From contig CBDEFR010000004.1 in assembly GCA_965237505.1 (NCBI GenBank), forward strand, positions 484,343-548,342: a stretch of DNA of 64,000 nt, in the 5' to 3' direction. A model generated the notes under the pieces. That model ran no database searches, had not been told where the DNA came from, and worked only from the letters and a program-made list of their open reading frames with translations. Both the position numbers and the translations under genes were made by a program. The DNA is from NVTR01 sp965237505. Lineage in GTDB: Bacteria > Pseudomonadota > Alphaproteobacteria > Rhodobacterales > Rhodobacteraceae. Of this stretch, positions 44,855 to 53,858 are shown in pieces (position 1 is the first letter of the stretch; each line of letters begins with the position of its first letter).

Positions 44855-46727
44855 TTAAAGGCAGTCCGGCACCCAAGCATCAATCCGCGTTTTTTGCCCT
44901 GCTGTAACACCGCGCACTTTCTGGGCGGTCGCATCGCTGAACAGGGCGTCCAAGATTGCGTCCTTCTCGCCTTTCTTGCATTTAGTGAACCCTTTGTAAC
45001 TCGGGTGATCCGGTTTCAAATCCAAGAGAGACGTGAACAACGCATCCAGCTGATGGCCTTTCATGCGCTTGAAGCAATTCGCGGCGTTCGGCGTCCAGAT
45101 GGATCGTACATCGGCTCCAGCTTCTGCTTCGATCTCTGCCATGAAGTCCGGCGTTTGCGCCTTGAAGGCACGGGCAAAGCTTTCGGTGATCTGCGCGTTG
45201 CGGGTTTTTTTGCCCAATGCGCGGAAGGCTTTGAAGGCTTCACCTGTTTTGCCTTGGGCTTGCTCGCGCAGCTTATCTCTGGCGGCTTCTTCCATGTCAG
45301 AGCGCTCACCCCCAAGGCGGGTATGCAAGGTGAAAGCATCATCAATGCTAGGCGCATTCTTCTCATGATCAAACCGCAAGGCCAGCGTGTCATTGTAATA
45401 GCCTGATGCGGCGGACAGACAGAAGGCCAGTAAATCCAGAACAAATTCCGGCTTATCCAGCAGGGCCGTTTGTACCGCCGCCAAACGGATGGCGTTCATG
45501 TCTTCAATGAACTTTTGCGAATATGCTGGCTTTGGTTTTGCGGCTTGGCTGCTAAGAGAATTTTTGCTCTCCTCCAAGACACCCGCAACAACGACTTCCT
45601 CCTGATCATCAGCATCGATCAGGCCGCAAATAGAACCAACTGACCCGCTGTGACCCACATATATGATGGCACCTGCGATGGTTTTTTGGCTTTTGGTATA
45701 ATCTCCGTCGGTGATGGCTTCCAAAGCTGCAAGTTCGGCTTCACCTTTTCCGTCCAGCGCATCACTGTCGGACAGTCCCACCAACTCATCATATCGTGCT
45801 GCCTGTGCATCATCAAGAACCCCTTCAACTTTGTAGACACGGGCAAAGCCGTTCTGGTTTTGCAGATCATACCAATGCAGATAACGTTCCGCGGAAAACG
45901 TTACCCAAGCCCAGCCCTCGACGTTTTTGAGCGCAGCGGCTTCAGCTTCTAGCTTTTCGGTAAAGAGGCGTTGCAGGATATCGGGATCGCTCAGCAACAC
46001 CTCATCCTCAAAAAGATCACGGCTAATGGTGCCACCTGCCTCTTGATAAGCGTCCAGCCCCACAAACCTGGCTTCTCGGCTTTCGCTATCAACGCTCTGC
46101 GGGTTCAGACGGGATTTGACACTATTCGTTCATGTAGCCGTTGATTGCATCCTTCAGCACTTCCAAGATGAGCGTCTCGTCACTGCTGGTGGTGAAGGCT
46201 TGCGCAAGTCCCATGCTGATGTCGCCAGATTTCAGTGCATCCAGCACGGGGGCAGGGAGGTTTGCAAGAGCAAGGCGGCGGCGCAAATGGGCCTCGGTCA
46301 CACCGAAGGCCAACGAGATTTTGCCAACATCACGGTCTAGCGCCATCATCTTGCCGTAGGCGCAGATTTCATCCACGGGGTCGAGGTCAACGCGAGCGGT
46401 GTTTTCGGCATTTGCCCATTGCAGGGCAATTGCTGCGTTCTTTGCGATATGCACGGGAACCACTCCAAGATCAGGACGTGACTTCACAGCGATGGCCAGA
46501 GCGCGGAGGCGACGGCCCCCTGCTACAATGGCAACTTTGCCCTTGGCGTCCATGATCCCTGCGAGGTTCTGAATGAGACCACAAGTGACAAGGCTGTCGG
46601 CAAGCAGCGCGATGCCTGCCTCATCAACCTCTTTGCGCGGGTTCAGATCGGACAGGGTCAGATCGGCGAGTGCCAGATACTCGATGATGGGCATCTCGGC
46701 TGCGGTAATTTTACTTTGCTTGGTCAT
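44855..46727 (-). pseudogene. ParB-like plasmid protein, frameshifted
   Basis: First part (46727-46122): ParB N-domain (LSDLNPRKEVDEAGIALLADSL, VAGGRRLRAL) and HTH (GKISLAFGVTEAHLRRRLALANLP). It stops at TAG 46122. In another frame the sequence goes on NSVKSRLNPQSV...FVGLDAYQEAGGTISRDLFED and the long C-terminal region to 44855, exactly the expected continuation. A one-base indel near 46115-46125 separates them. Family members of ~620-700 residues are common on Rhodobacterales plasmids. Confidence 0.75.
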
Positions 46728-47104
46728 TGGAATCTCCTTTGGCCGCAAGGGCCATTAATTTCTGTGAGGTTTGGATTTGAGCGCGGCTGTTTTCACAGAG
46801 CGCAAAATCAGTAATCGTCGGGGAACAGGATGGTCAGGACACGACGGGTTTCAGCCAAGGCCGCTGGGTTGGGTGATCCCATGGCATAGTCCTGATCGAA
46901 GAGATCAATTTTCCACCAAACGTATTTACCCTGAACGGTCATAAAACCCATTTCGTGGGTGCCATATGGATCGTCATCTTCGGTGAAATCGGTATATTTG
47001 CGCATTCCGGAGCATTCGGCCACCTATTCCAGCGACATCCGGCCACCCATACCGGGGGATCCGGCCACCTTTGACACGCTGCTTTGAGGCGCATGTTTTC
47101 AGTG

Positions 47105-47863
47105 TCAGTTGACGGGCGTTTCGTCAACGGTCTTGGTTCTGATCTTTCGCATGGAGTGGCCGTCGAGATTGAGGCGATAGGCGTTGTGAACAATCCGGTC
47201 CAGGATGGCATCTGCGAAGGTCGGTTCGCCGATCACATCGTGCCACGTGTCGACAGGCAGCTGGCTTGTGATCAGGATTGATCCGGCCTCATACCGGTCT
47301 TCGACTATCTCCATGAGATCGCGGCGTTGGGTGGCGTTCAGGCGATCTGGACCCCAGTCATCGAGGATGAGCAGCCCTGTTTTTATGAGGCTTTTGAAGA
47401 CGCGCGGGAAGCGGCCATCGCCGTGGGCCAGTTCCAACTCATCGAACAATCTGGGCAGGCGTCTGTATAGAACCGTAACGCCGTCCCGGCAGGCGGCTTA
47501 TGCCAGGGCGCAGGCCAGCCAGGTTTTGCCGACGCCGCAAGGGCCGGTGATCATCAGGTTACGTTTGTCGCGTATCCATTTGCCGGTCAGCAGTTGCTGG
47601 AAAAGGGCTTTGTCCAATCCTCGGCGCGCCCTGTAATCCACATCTTCCGGAGCTGCTCCCACATGGCGCAATTTGGCGGTGCGCATGCGGCTCTCAAAGC
47701 GCCTGGTGTCACGGCTGGATGTCTCGCGGTCGACCAGCAGGCCCAGCCATTCAGCGTGACTGAGGCTGACCGTTCCGTCCTGTGTTTCCAGTTCGCTGAA
47801 GGCTTCCGCCATTCCGTCAAGTTTTAGCGTTTTCAGCTGATCCAGGGTTGGGTGATTGAGCAT
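47105..47863 (-). pseudogene. istB: IstB ATPase with in-frame stop
   Basis: MLNHPTLDQLKTLKLDGMAE start; Walker A NLMITGPCGVGKTWLACALA; TAA at 47498-47500; the same frame then gives AACRDGVTVLYRRLPRL and Walker B LLILDDWGPDRL. One nonsense codon divides an otherwise complete IstB. Confidence 0.82.
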
Positions 47864-47876
47864 ATGTTTGTCCTCT

Positions 47877-49406
47877 TCAATGGAAGTACTCAGCGCCACG
47901 GATGTTGGGATGGGTGATCGCAGGCTCGTCCGGGGCGCGGGTTCGAGGTTGGCGATCCAGACCATTCTTGAGAATGGAATGCAGAGATGAGTAGGAACGG
48001 GCGTTGATGTCGATTGCCCGTGTGCAGGCGGTTTCCAGGCGATCCCGGCCAAAGGTCTTGGCCAGCCGCAAAATACCCATGCAGGACCGGTAGCCCGGTT
48101 CCGGATGACGGCGCTCACGCATGATAACCTCGACATAGGCTTCGGTGTTTGGGCCGATCCTGGCGGCCTGTCGGCGTATTCTTTCGGGCGTCCAATCTGT
48201 CCGGAACCGGTGGTTTGCTGGCATGTGATCACGATGGGTGGAATGCTGGCGATTGCCGGATGTGCGCTGATGCGCCGCCACGCGTTGCCCTTTAAAATAT
48301 ACCTCAATTGTTCGCGCGGTGATCCTGGCCCACAGCTTTTGCTTCAACAGCTGATGCGGAACAGAGTAATAATGCCGTCCCACATCTATGTGGTAATCAA
48401 GGCCAACCCGGCATTCTTTCCATTCAGCGTAAACATAGGGCTCGACCGGCAAGGGCTTCAGGGCATGCCTGTCCAGCGTCTTAAACAAATCCCGGCGGCT
48501 GGCCCCCAGATGCCGGGTCACTTTCCCATTCAACTGGTCCATTAAGGGTCGGATCTCAGCGTTCAACTCATCGAGACTGAAGAAGCGCTGATTGCGCAGA
48601 CGTGCCAGAATCCAGCGTTCGACCAAGAGCACAGCCCCTTCGACCTTTGCCTTGTCTTTGGGCTTTCTTGGCCGGGCCGGAACAATGGCTGTATCGTAAT
48701 GGACCGCCATATCCGCATAGGTGCGGTTGATGGATGGTTCATAGAAACAGGCCTTGGTCACACCGGCCTTGAGATTGTCCGATACCACTTGCGCGGGCAC
48801 CCCGCCGAAGAACCCAAAAGCCCGGACATGGCTGGATATCCAGTCGGGCAATGATTGCGTCCAGCTGGCTTCCACATAGGTGTAACTGGACGCCCCCAGC
48901 GTGGCGACAAATAGCTGCGCCGTCCTCACCTCGCCTGTCTGAGGGCAGACCACATCCATGGTCGCCCCGGCATAATCCACAAACAGACGCTCACCGGCAG
49001 GATGCCTTTGGCGCATCACCGGCGACAGCTTGCCCTCCCACCGTGTATAAAGTTCACAAAACCGGCTATAGCCATAACCGTTGGGATGGACGGCCCGGTA
49101 CTCTTCCCAGAGCAGCGAAAGTGTCACGCCCTTCCGGCGCAACTCGCCATGCATAAAGGCCCAGTCTGGTTGCGGATAAGACCCGCATACATCGCCAGCC
49201 GTGCGGGGAAACAGCAGGCCTTCAATATCTCCATCGCTCAGATCTGCTGGCAAAGGCCACGACAGGCCAGCCACATCGGCGCGGCGCAAATAATCCGATA
49301 CTGTCGCCCGCCCCAAAGACAGGCTCAGCGCCATCTGACGACCTGATAATCCATCCGCCCGAAGTCGCAGGGCTTCTCGTATCTTCCGCATTGGCAATCT
49401 CTTCAT
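47877..49406 (-). CDS. istA: IstA transposase
   Basis: A full-length 509-residue IS21 transposase: HTH (LRADGLSGRQMALSLSLGRATVSDYL), RLFVDYAGATMDVV (D), PAQVVSDNLKAGVT (D), KPKDKAKVEGAVLLVERWIL (E). Stop lies 14 bases before istB. Confidence 0.9.
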   Translation of the reverse strand: MKRLPMRKIREALRLRADGLSGRQMALSLSLGRATVSDYLRRADVAGLSWPLPADLSDGDIEGLLFPRTAGDVCGSYPQPDWAFMHGELRRKGVTLSLLWEEYRAVHPNGYGYSRFCELYTRWEGKLSPVMRQRHPAGERLFVDYAGATMDVVCPQTGEVRTAQLFVATLGASSYTYVEASWTQSLPDWISSHVRAFGFFGGVPAQVVSDNLKAGVTKACFYEPSINRTYADMAVHYDTAIVPARPRKPKDKAKVEGAVLLVERWILARLRNQRFFSLDELNAEIRPLMDQLNGKVTRHLGASRRDLFKTLDRHALKPLPVEPYVYAEWKECRVGLDYHIDVGRHYYSVPHQLLKQKLWARITARTIEVYFKGQRVAAHQRTSGNRQHSTHRDHMPANHRFRTDWTPERIRRQAARIGPNTEAYVEVIMRERRHPEPGYRSCMGILRLAKTFGRDRLETACTRAIDINARSYSSLHSILKNGLDRQPRTRAPDEPAITHPNIRGAEYFH

Positions 49407-49810
49407 TCGGCTCCCTCTCGTTCAAAAAGAACGGCAGGATAACCGCGTTAAGGATCGCCTCGTGGCAGCACTATCTCAGGTGAAAACAGGGTGGCCGGAT
49501 GCCCCGGAATCCCCGGCCGGATCAAATCGGTATGGCTGGCCGGATGTTATCGGAATCACTGGCCGGATCGCCCCGGAATACGCAGGTATATTCACCAACG
49601 GCCTTCACGCATCCCTCAAGGAACGCATGCCCTTGTTCATTTATTGCAGCGGTATAAACCCATCGCCCACTTGCTTCATTGTCAGTTGGTTTTTTACGAA
49701 AGAGATCGTTCTGCTCAACGATGGCGATCATCTCGGCCAACCGTGCTTGGTCCTCAATTGAGGGTTCTTCCCTATCGGTCATGCTTGCTTCTCCAATGTG
49801 GTGGAACCGC

Positions 49811-49830
49811 TAGGGCCTTTGCCCTTTTTG
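49811..49830 (+). terminator. Short hairpin with T-run
   Basis: AGGGC-CTTT-GCCCT followed by TTTTG. Between divergent reading frames; could end rightward transcription. Confidence 0.35.
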
Positions 49831-50151
49831 ATTCTGGTTTTGAGCAAAGCCCTCTCGGAGGGCGTCGTCTCTAAAACCTGACCCGCTGGCGAAGCGTCGG
49901 GGGTAGCAACTGCAACTGTAAATCGATGGGGATTTGGCGCGGCCCACAGGCGCAGCCGAGGACACGTCTATTTACGGTTGCGGGCGCGAGGACCAACAGG
50001 TCCTTAGCTCTTCTATCGCACCTTTTGCCGAACGTTGGCGCAAAAGGGCCATTTACTATGGTCTAGAGCGTGACCAGCTTATTCAGATTCAGGATTCCCA
50101 AATAGCGTGATCCGTGATTCCCTGCCCTTATGGCAGATATGGAGGTCACAG

Positions 50152-50514
50152 ATGGGTAAACCACATCCACTGGCGCTACGGGAACGCGTTGTTGCTTTTG
50201 TTGCAGAGGGAAACACGCATCGATCTGCCGCCGCGCATTTCCGGGTTTCGATCAAATTCGTCAATGACATGATCATTCTGAAGCGCGAAACAGGGTCGCT
50301 GGAACCCAGAGCGCAGGGCCATGGCGGCTGGAGCAAGCTGGGAGCGTTCGACGATTGGGTGCGCGCCCGACTGGCCAGCAAAGGTGATCTGACACAAGGC
50401 GGACTGGTACTGGAATTGCTTGAGCAACATGGCGTGAAGGTCGCGCGTTCCTCGGTCGGATACTGGCTGCACCGGCTTGGTCTGAGCCACAAAAAAAACA
50501 CTGCTGCCAAATGA
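50152..50514 (+). CDS. IS630 helix-turn-helix frame
   Basis: MGKPHPLALRERVVAFVAEG...AAAHFRVSIKFVNDMI and a second winged helix; ends after HKKNTAAK, just past the slippery CAAAAAAAAC. Confidence 0.85.
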   Translation: MGKPHPLALRERVVAFVAEGNTHRSAAAHFRVSIKFVNDMIILKRETGSLEPRAQGHGGWSKLGAFDDWVRARLASKGDLTQGGLVLELLEQHGVKVARSSVGYWLHRLGLSHKKNTAAK

Positions 50515-51073
50515 GCAAATGCGCCCGGATGTCGCATTGGCGCGACGCTTCTGGATTGCGCGACGCCAGCCGTTCATGCGCAACCACCTGGAAAAGATCG
50601 CATTTATTGATGAGACCTCCCTCAAGACCAACATGATCAAGACAACCGACTGGGCACCCGTTGGTGAACGCCTTGTCGATCATACCCCATTTGGCCACTG
50701 GAACACCCAGACTTTTATCGCCGCTCTGCGCCACGACCGGCTGGATGCGCCGTGGATGTTCAAAGGCGCGATAAACCGTGAGTTGTTCAACACCTATATT
50801 GAAACCCAATTGGCCCCGACGCTCAGGCGCGGGGATGTGGTTATTCTGGATAACCTCTCCAGCCACAAAAGCGCATATGCCACCGAAGTGTTGAAATCCG
50901 TCGGTGCATGGTTTCTGTTCCTGCCGCCCTACAGTCCCGACCTGAACCCCATCGAGATGGCATTTTCAAAGCTCAAGACATTGGTCAGAAAGGCCGTCGG
51001 CCACGTCTGCAACCTGTTCTCGGATGAAGAATGCTTCAACTTCTTCAATGCGGCAGGATATGAAACCAATTAG
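50494..51073 (+). CDS. IS630 transposase, catalytic frame
   Basis: Entered by -1 slippage at the A-run near 50491-50499. KIAFIDETSLKTNMI (D), DVVILDNLSSHKSAYATEVL (D), LPPYSPDLNPIEMAFSKLK (E). The first ATG in the frame is 50519. Confidence 0.85.
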
Positions 51074-51252
51074 ATTGGTCGCGCTCTAGTCGAACATATT
51101 GAAAAAAATGGCCCATACCGGGCTGGATTTGCCCGTGCGACGCGCGATTGAAGATATGTTGCCATTGTTCAACGATCCATCGAGACATTAAGCGCAACGG
51201 TTACATTCACGACGCGCTACCGGAATTGAACGCCAACTACGACGTGGTTGCC

Positions 51253-51331
51253 CAATCTCTTGCGCGGTCTTGTCGCCACGCAGCGCCTCAAGCGCTACAG
51301 TGGCCTTAAACTTGTCCGAAAATCTGTTTCA
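51253..51331 (-). mobile_element. IS3 orfA remnant
   Basis: Reads FSDKFKATVALEALRGDKTA then QEIG, the HTH start of an IS3-type OrfA, cut on one side by IS630 C. The remaining 51152-51252 sequence is unassigned. Confidence 0.55.
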
Positions 51332-51344
51332 GAGCTACGGACAT

Positions 51345-51963
51345 TTATTCTGCAACATAGTTTGCAGCCTTGAAGTAGTTTTCGCACTCTTGAGGTTCGA
51401 ATAGATCGCAGATTTCGCCCACGGCTTCAGTCAGGGCATCAAATGTTCTGGCGGCCATCCTTCGCAGGTGGGCTTTGAGCTTGGAGAAGGCCATCTCGAT
51501 CGGGTTCAGGTCGGGGCTGTATGGTGGCAAAAAGAGCATCCAGTTTCCCTGCGCCTTGAGCAACGCCTGCGCCCATGCGGACTTGTGTGAAGACAGGTTG
51601 TCGGCGATCACGACGTCACCGGGCTGAAGCGTCGGGGCGAGCTGTGTTTCGATATAGACATCGAAGGCGGCACGGTTCATCGGGCCATCAAGCAGCCAGG
51701 GAGCGGTCAACTCATCAACGCGCAGCCCTGCAATGAAAGTCTGGGTGCGCCAATGACCGAAGGGGGCATCCGCTTCCAGACGCGCGCCGCTAGGAGATCG
51801 CCCGCGCAGGCGCGTGAGCTTGGTCGTCACCGCCGTTTCGTCGATAAAGACCAACCTGTGTGGCTCAAGTCGCATCCTCGGCTGGCGTCGGTGCCGCCAC
51901 TCGTATCGCGCGGCGCGCACCCGCTTGCGCCGCCTCTCCGTTGCAATCAGGGATTTTTTTATA
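51345..51963 (-). CDS. IS630 transposase, catalytic frame
   Basis: Follows the A7 run near 51955-51961. LVFIDETAVTTKLTRLRGR (D), DVVIADNLSSHKSAWAQALL (D), LPPYSPDLNPIEMAFSKLKA (E), ending at 51345. Confidence 0.85.
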
Positions 51964-52305
51964 TGTGTACCCGAGCCGGTGCTTGAGGAAGCGCGAAAGC
52001 TCTGCCGGAGCGGCCCGCATATCGTGTTCCTGAATGAGCGCCTCGGCCAATTCCGGCATCGTAATGTCTGGCCTGCGATCCACTGTTGCCTTGAAAAACC
52101 CCGCAAACACTTCCAGTCTGCTGCTACCTTTTGGTCGGCCCCGCTTGGCTGGCGCGATGGAACCCGTTTGTCGGCGGCGCTGCCTAATCCGCACGGCACT
52201 CGCCGCTGATATCCGAAACCGCCGCGCAGCTTCGTGACACGAATGGCCCTCTACGATGAACGCAAGAACCCGCTCACGCAGGTCCAGTGATAGTGTCTTG
52301 CCCAT
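51865..52305 (-). CDS. IS630 helix-turn-helix frame
   Basis: MGKTLSLDLRERVLAFIVEG...AARRFRISAASAVRIRQR with second HTH (LSRFLKHRLGYTYKK). The useful part ends at the slippery run; the remaining residues are the unshifted tail. Confidence 0.83.
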   Translation of the reverse strand: MGKTLSLDLRERVLAFIVEGHSCHEAARRFRISAASAVRIRQRRRQTGSIAPAKRGRPKGSSRLEVFAGFFKATVDRRPDITMPELAEALIQEHDMRAAPAELSRFLKHRLGYTYKKIPDCNGEAAQAGARRAIRVAAPTPAEDAT

Positions 52306-52383
52306 GATCCACCTCCAACTATGGTGAATCACAAATCAAGCGATGTGGGAATCCCTTTGATTCAGAAATTTAATCCGTGGCTC

Positions 52384-52820
52384 TAAGTCGTCATTTGTGT
52401 ATCCTGTCTTCAAGGTCAGGGCTATCGCGTTTGGAAATCTGAGTACGAATATGGCGAACAAAGCATGAATTCATTGGCTCTCTCGTCGTGCTCGCGGTCA
52501 CAATTGATGATTCTCGACCTCAATTCAACGAGACGAATCCATATGCGATTCCCCTTTCTTCAAGGTTGGATACATCGTAGCACGCTGTCCAGTTTTGCCG
52601 GACCACTTCATGTTGTGTGCCACACGATTGCGTAATTTCATTCATCGAAAACGGCCACAGAGCGAAGTTTTTAACCGCGCGAAATATCGCGTTTGCAGTT
52701 TCGATTCTCTTTTTAACCGCTATCGATTTAATTTGCGCCGGTGGAGGACGCGGAAAAAGTTCGCGGCGGGTTGGTCAGTTTTCAAATCAGATCGTCAATT
52801 TGTTGCAGTGCGTATTTCTT
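52384..52820. other. Non-coding interval
   Basis: Lower GC than the flanks, many stops in all frames, no hairpin with T-run that I could single out. Probably decayed sequence between IS630 C and the transferase gene. Confidence 0.4.
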
Positions 52821-53858
52821 CTACGCTTTGAGCACTCTTCGTTGCTCTGGCATCCCCATGGACGCAAGAACCGGTTGTGCGTTTTGGACAGCTTTAAATT
52901 CTGACTTCTTGTTCATGTTTCTCCAGTTGGCGAGTAAAAGGCTCTGTGCCGTGGCGCCCCCAAGTGTCGTTCCTGGACCCAAAACGATGAACATATCCGG
53001 CATGAATTCTAAAGCGGCCGTACGAATTGCCTTTGAGAAATCATATGTCTCAGAAACTTGGTGTCCCAGTGTATAATCGTAAAGGGCGGTAAGGTCGCTG
53101 GCCTGCGGATTCCAGATCGCACCGCGTCCGTCAACGAGCGGAAGTTGAGGTTGCAAGAACAGGCTTTCTGAGAGTTCTTCGCGACCTTTCGCGGCGACGG
53201 AGCGTTGTAGTTTACTGTGGAAGGCGGCATGGTTGGGCAGCCGCATGGGGAAGCTTTCCTGAAGTCGGGGCATCTCCGATTCAAAAGCGCTCAGGCCTGC
53301 TTCGTTACCTGCCAGAACATACATTCCTCCCAAATTGATAGAAACTGAAAGAACAGCGTCTTGTCGTGCGTCGATCTCTAGAATCTTTGATTCTATTTTG
53401 TCGCGTTGCTGTTGAACGGGAACCCACTCATCATCAACAAAAGGGTAGATCAATTGGCCGCCAATGAGTGACTCTTGCATCAAAGTACTCATTGTATTGA
53501 CAACCTCTAGTCCGCCTAGTGGTTCCAAAGCACCAGCGCAGGCGAGCGCGATGTACCAACCCATAGAGTTGCCGGTTACCGCCACAACGTCGATTTTGCT
53601 GCGGTCAATGGACAGGAAATCGCAATATGCACATGCATAGATCAAGGGCGAGGCATTGTCTCCGCGTGTATGGGTCGCGCCAGAGAAGCGTGCGGCACCG
53701 TCAAGCTCTGAAACGGTTTTTTGACCTAGGTTAGAGCGGTACTTGTCAAACTGCGAGATAAGGTTCGCGCTGTTTGAGTGCAAGTTCGTTAAGTACCCAA
53801 GTTCCGCCCTATTATATGTGCCTCGACCGGGTGCTACGACAACAGCTGTTTTCTTCAT
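52821..53858 (-). CDS. Malonyl-CoA:ACP transacylase-like protein
   Basis: A 345-residue alpha/beta acyltransferase. AVVVAPGRGTYNRAELGYL replaces the usual VFPGQG start; nucleophile elbow GNSMGWYIALACAGAL (GxSxG); catalytic His region LPNHAAFHSKLQ; C-terminal IVLGPGTTLGG. FabD fold, but the residues before the elbow and the FPGQG variant differ from housekeeping FabD. Its start overlaps the E1 gene end by four bases. GGAAG before ATG 53858. Confidence 0.75.
   Translation of the reverse strand: MKKTAVVVAPGRGTYNRAELGYLTNLHSNSANLISQFDKYRSNLGQKTVSELDGAARFSGATHTRGDNASPLIYACAYCDFLSIDRSKIDVVAVTGNSMGWYIALACAGALEPLGGLEVVNTMSTLMQESLIGGQLIYPFVDDEWVPVQQQRDKIESKILEIDARQDAVLSVSINLGGMYVLAGNEAGLSAFESEMPRLQESFPMRLPNHAAFHSKLQRSVAAKGREELSESLFLQPQLPLVDGRGAIWNPQASDLTALYDYTLGHQVSETYDFSKAIRTAALEFMPDMFIVLGPGTTLGGATAQSLLLANWRNMNKKSEFKAVQNAQPVLASMGMPEQRRVLKA

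Larger units (their letters stand above)
46999..49584 (-). mobile_element. IS21-family element 2
   Basis: A 2586-bp element with TGCGYATTCCGG ends and several internal GGCCGGAT-type subrepeats at both ends. Flanked by the 8-bp repeat GGTATATT (46991-46998 and 49585-49592). Confidence 0.9.
46808..49782 (-). pseudogene. DUF3768 protein split by IS21
   Basis: The N-part (49782-49585: MTDREEPSIEDQARLAEMIA...VGEYT, GGAGA before the ATG) and C-part (46990-46808: DFTEDDDPYGTHEMGFMTVQ...WWKIDLFDQD...TRRVLTILFPDDY) join in frame once the IS21 and one GGTATATT copy are removed. DUF3768 signature NDPYGEHDFG-like and KIDYYD-like blocks are visible. Function unknown; typical of plasmid regions. Confidence 0.8.
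50066..51086 (+). mobile_element. IS630-family element B
   Basis: Ends GAGCGYGACCA flanked by TA (50064-50065 and 51087-51088). Two frames joined at an A8 run. Confidence 0.88.
49934..51151 (+). pseudogene. Small ORF split by IS630, unidentified
   Basis: Reading 49934-50065 and, after removing IS630 B and one TA, 51089-51151 gives one frame. It runs from a TTG start (ARPTGAAEDTSIYGCGRED...) through FAERWRKRAIYYG to LVEHIEKNGPYRAGFARATRD and a stop. No family recognised and the start is uncertain. The restored frame across the TA site is the evidence that it is a gene. Confidence 0.4.
51332..52383 (-). mobile_element. IS630-family element C
   Basis: Imperfect ends GAGCYACGGAY; TA on the right flank, CA on the left (mutated or rearranged). 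Confidence 0.82.

Noticed and set aside
50021..50055. CCTTTTGC...GCAAAAGG palindrome as a replication or partition site
   Set aside because: It lies within the restored small ORF and has no accompanying repeats; coincidence or coding structure is as likely.
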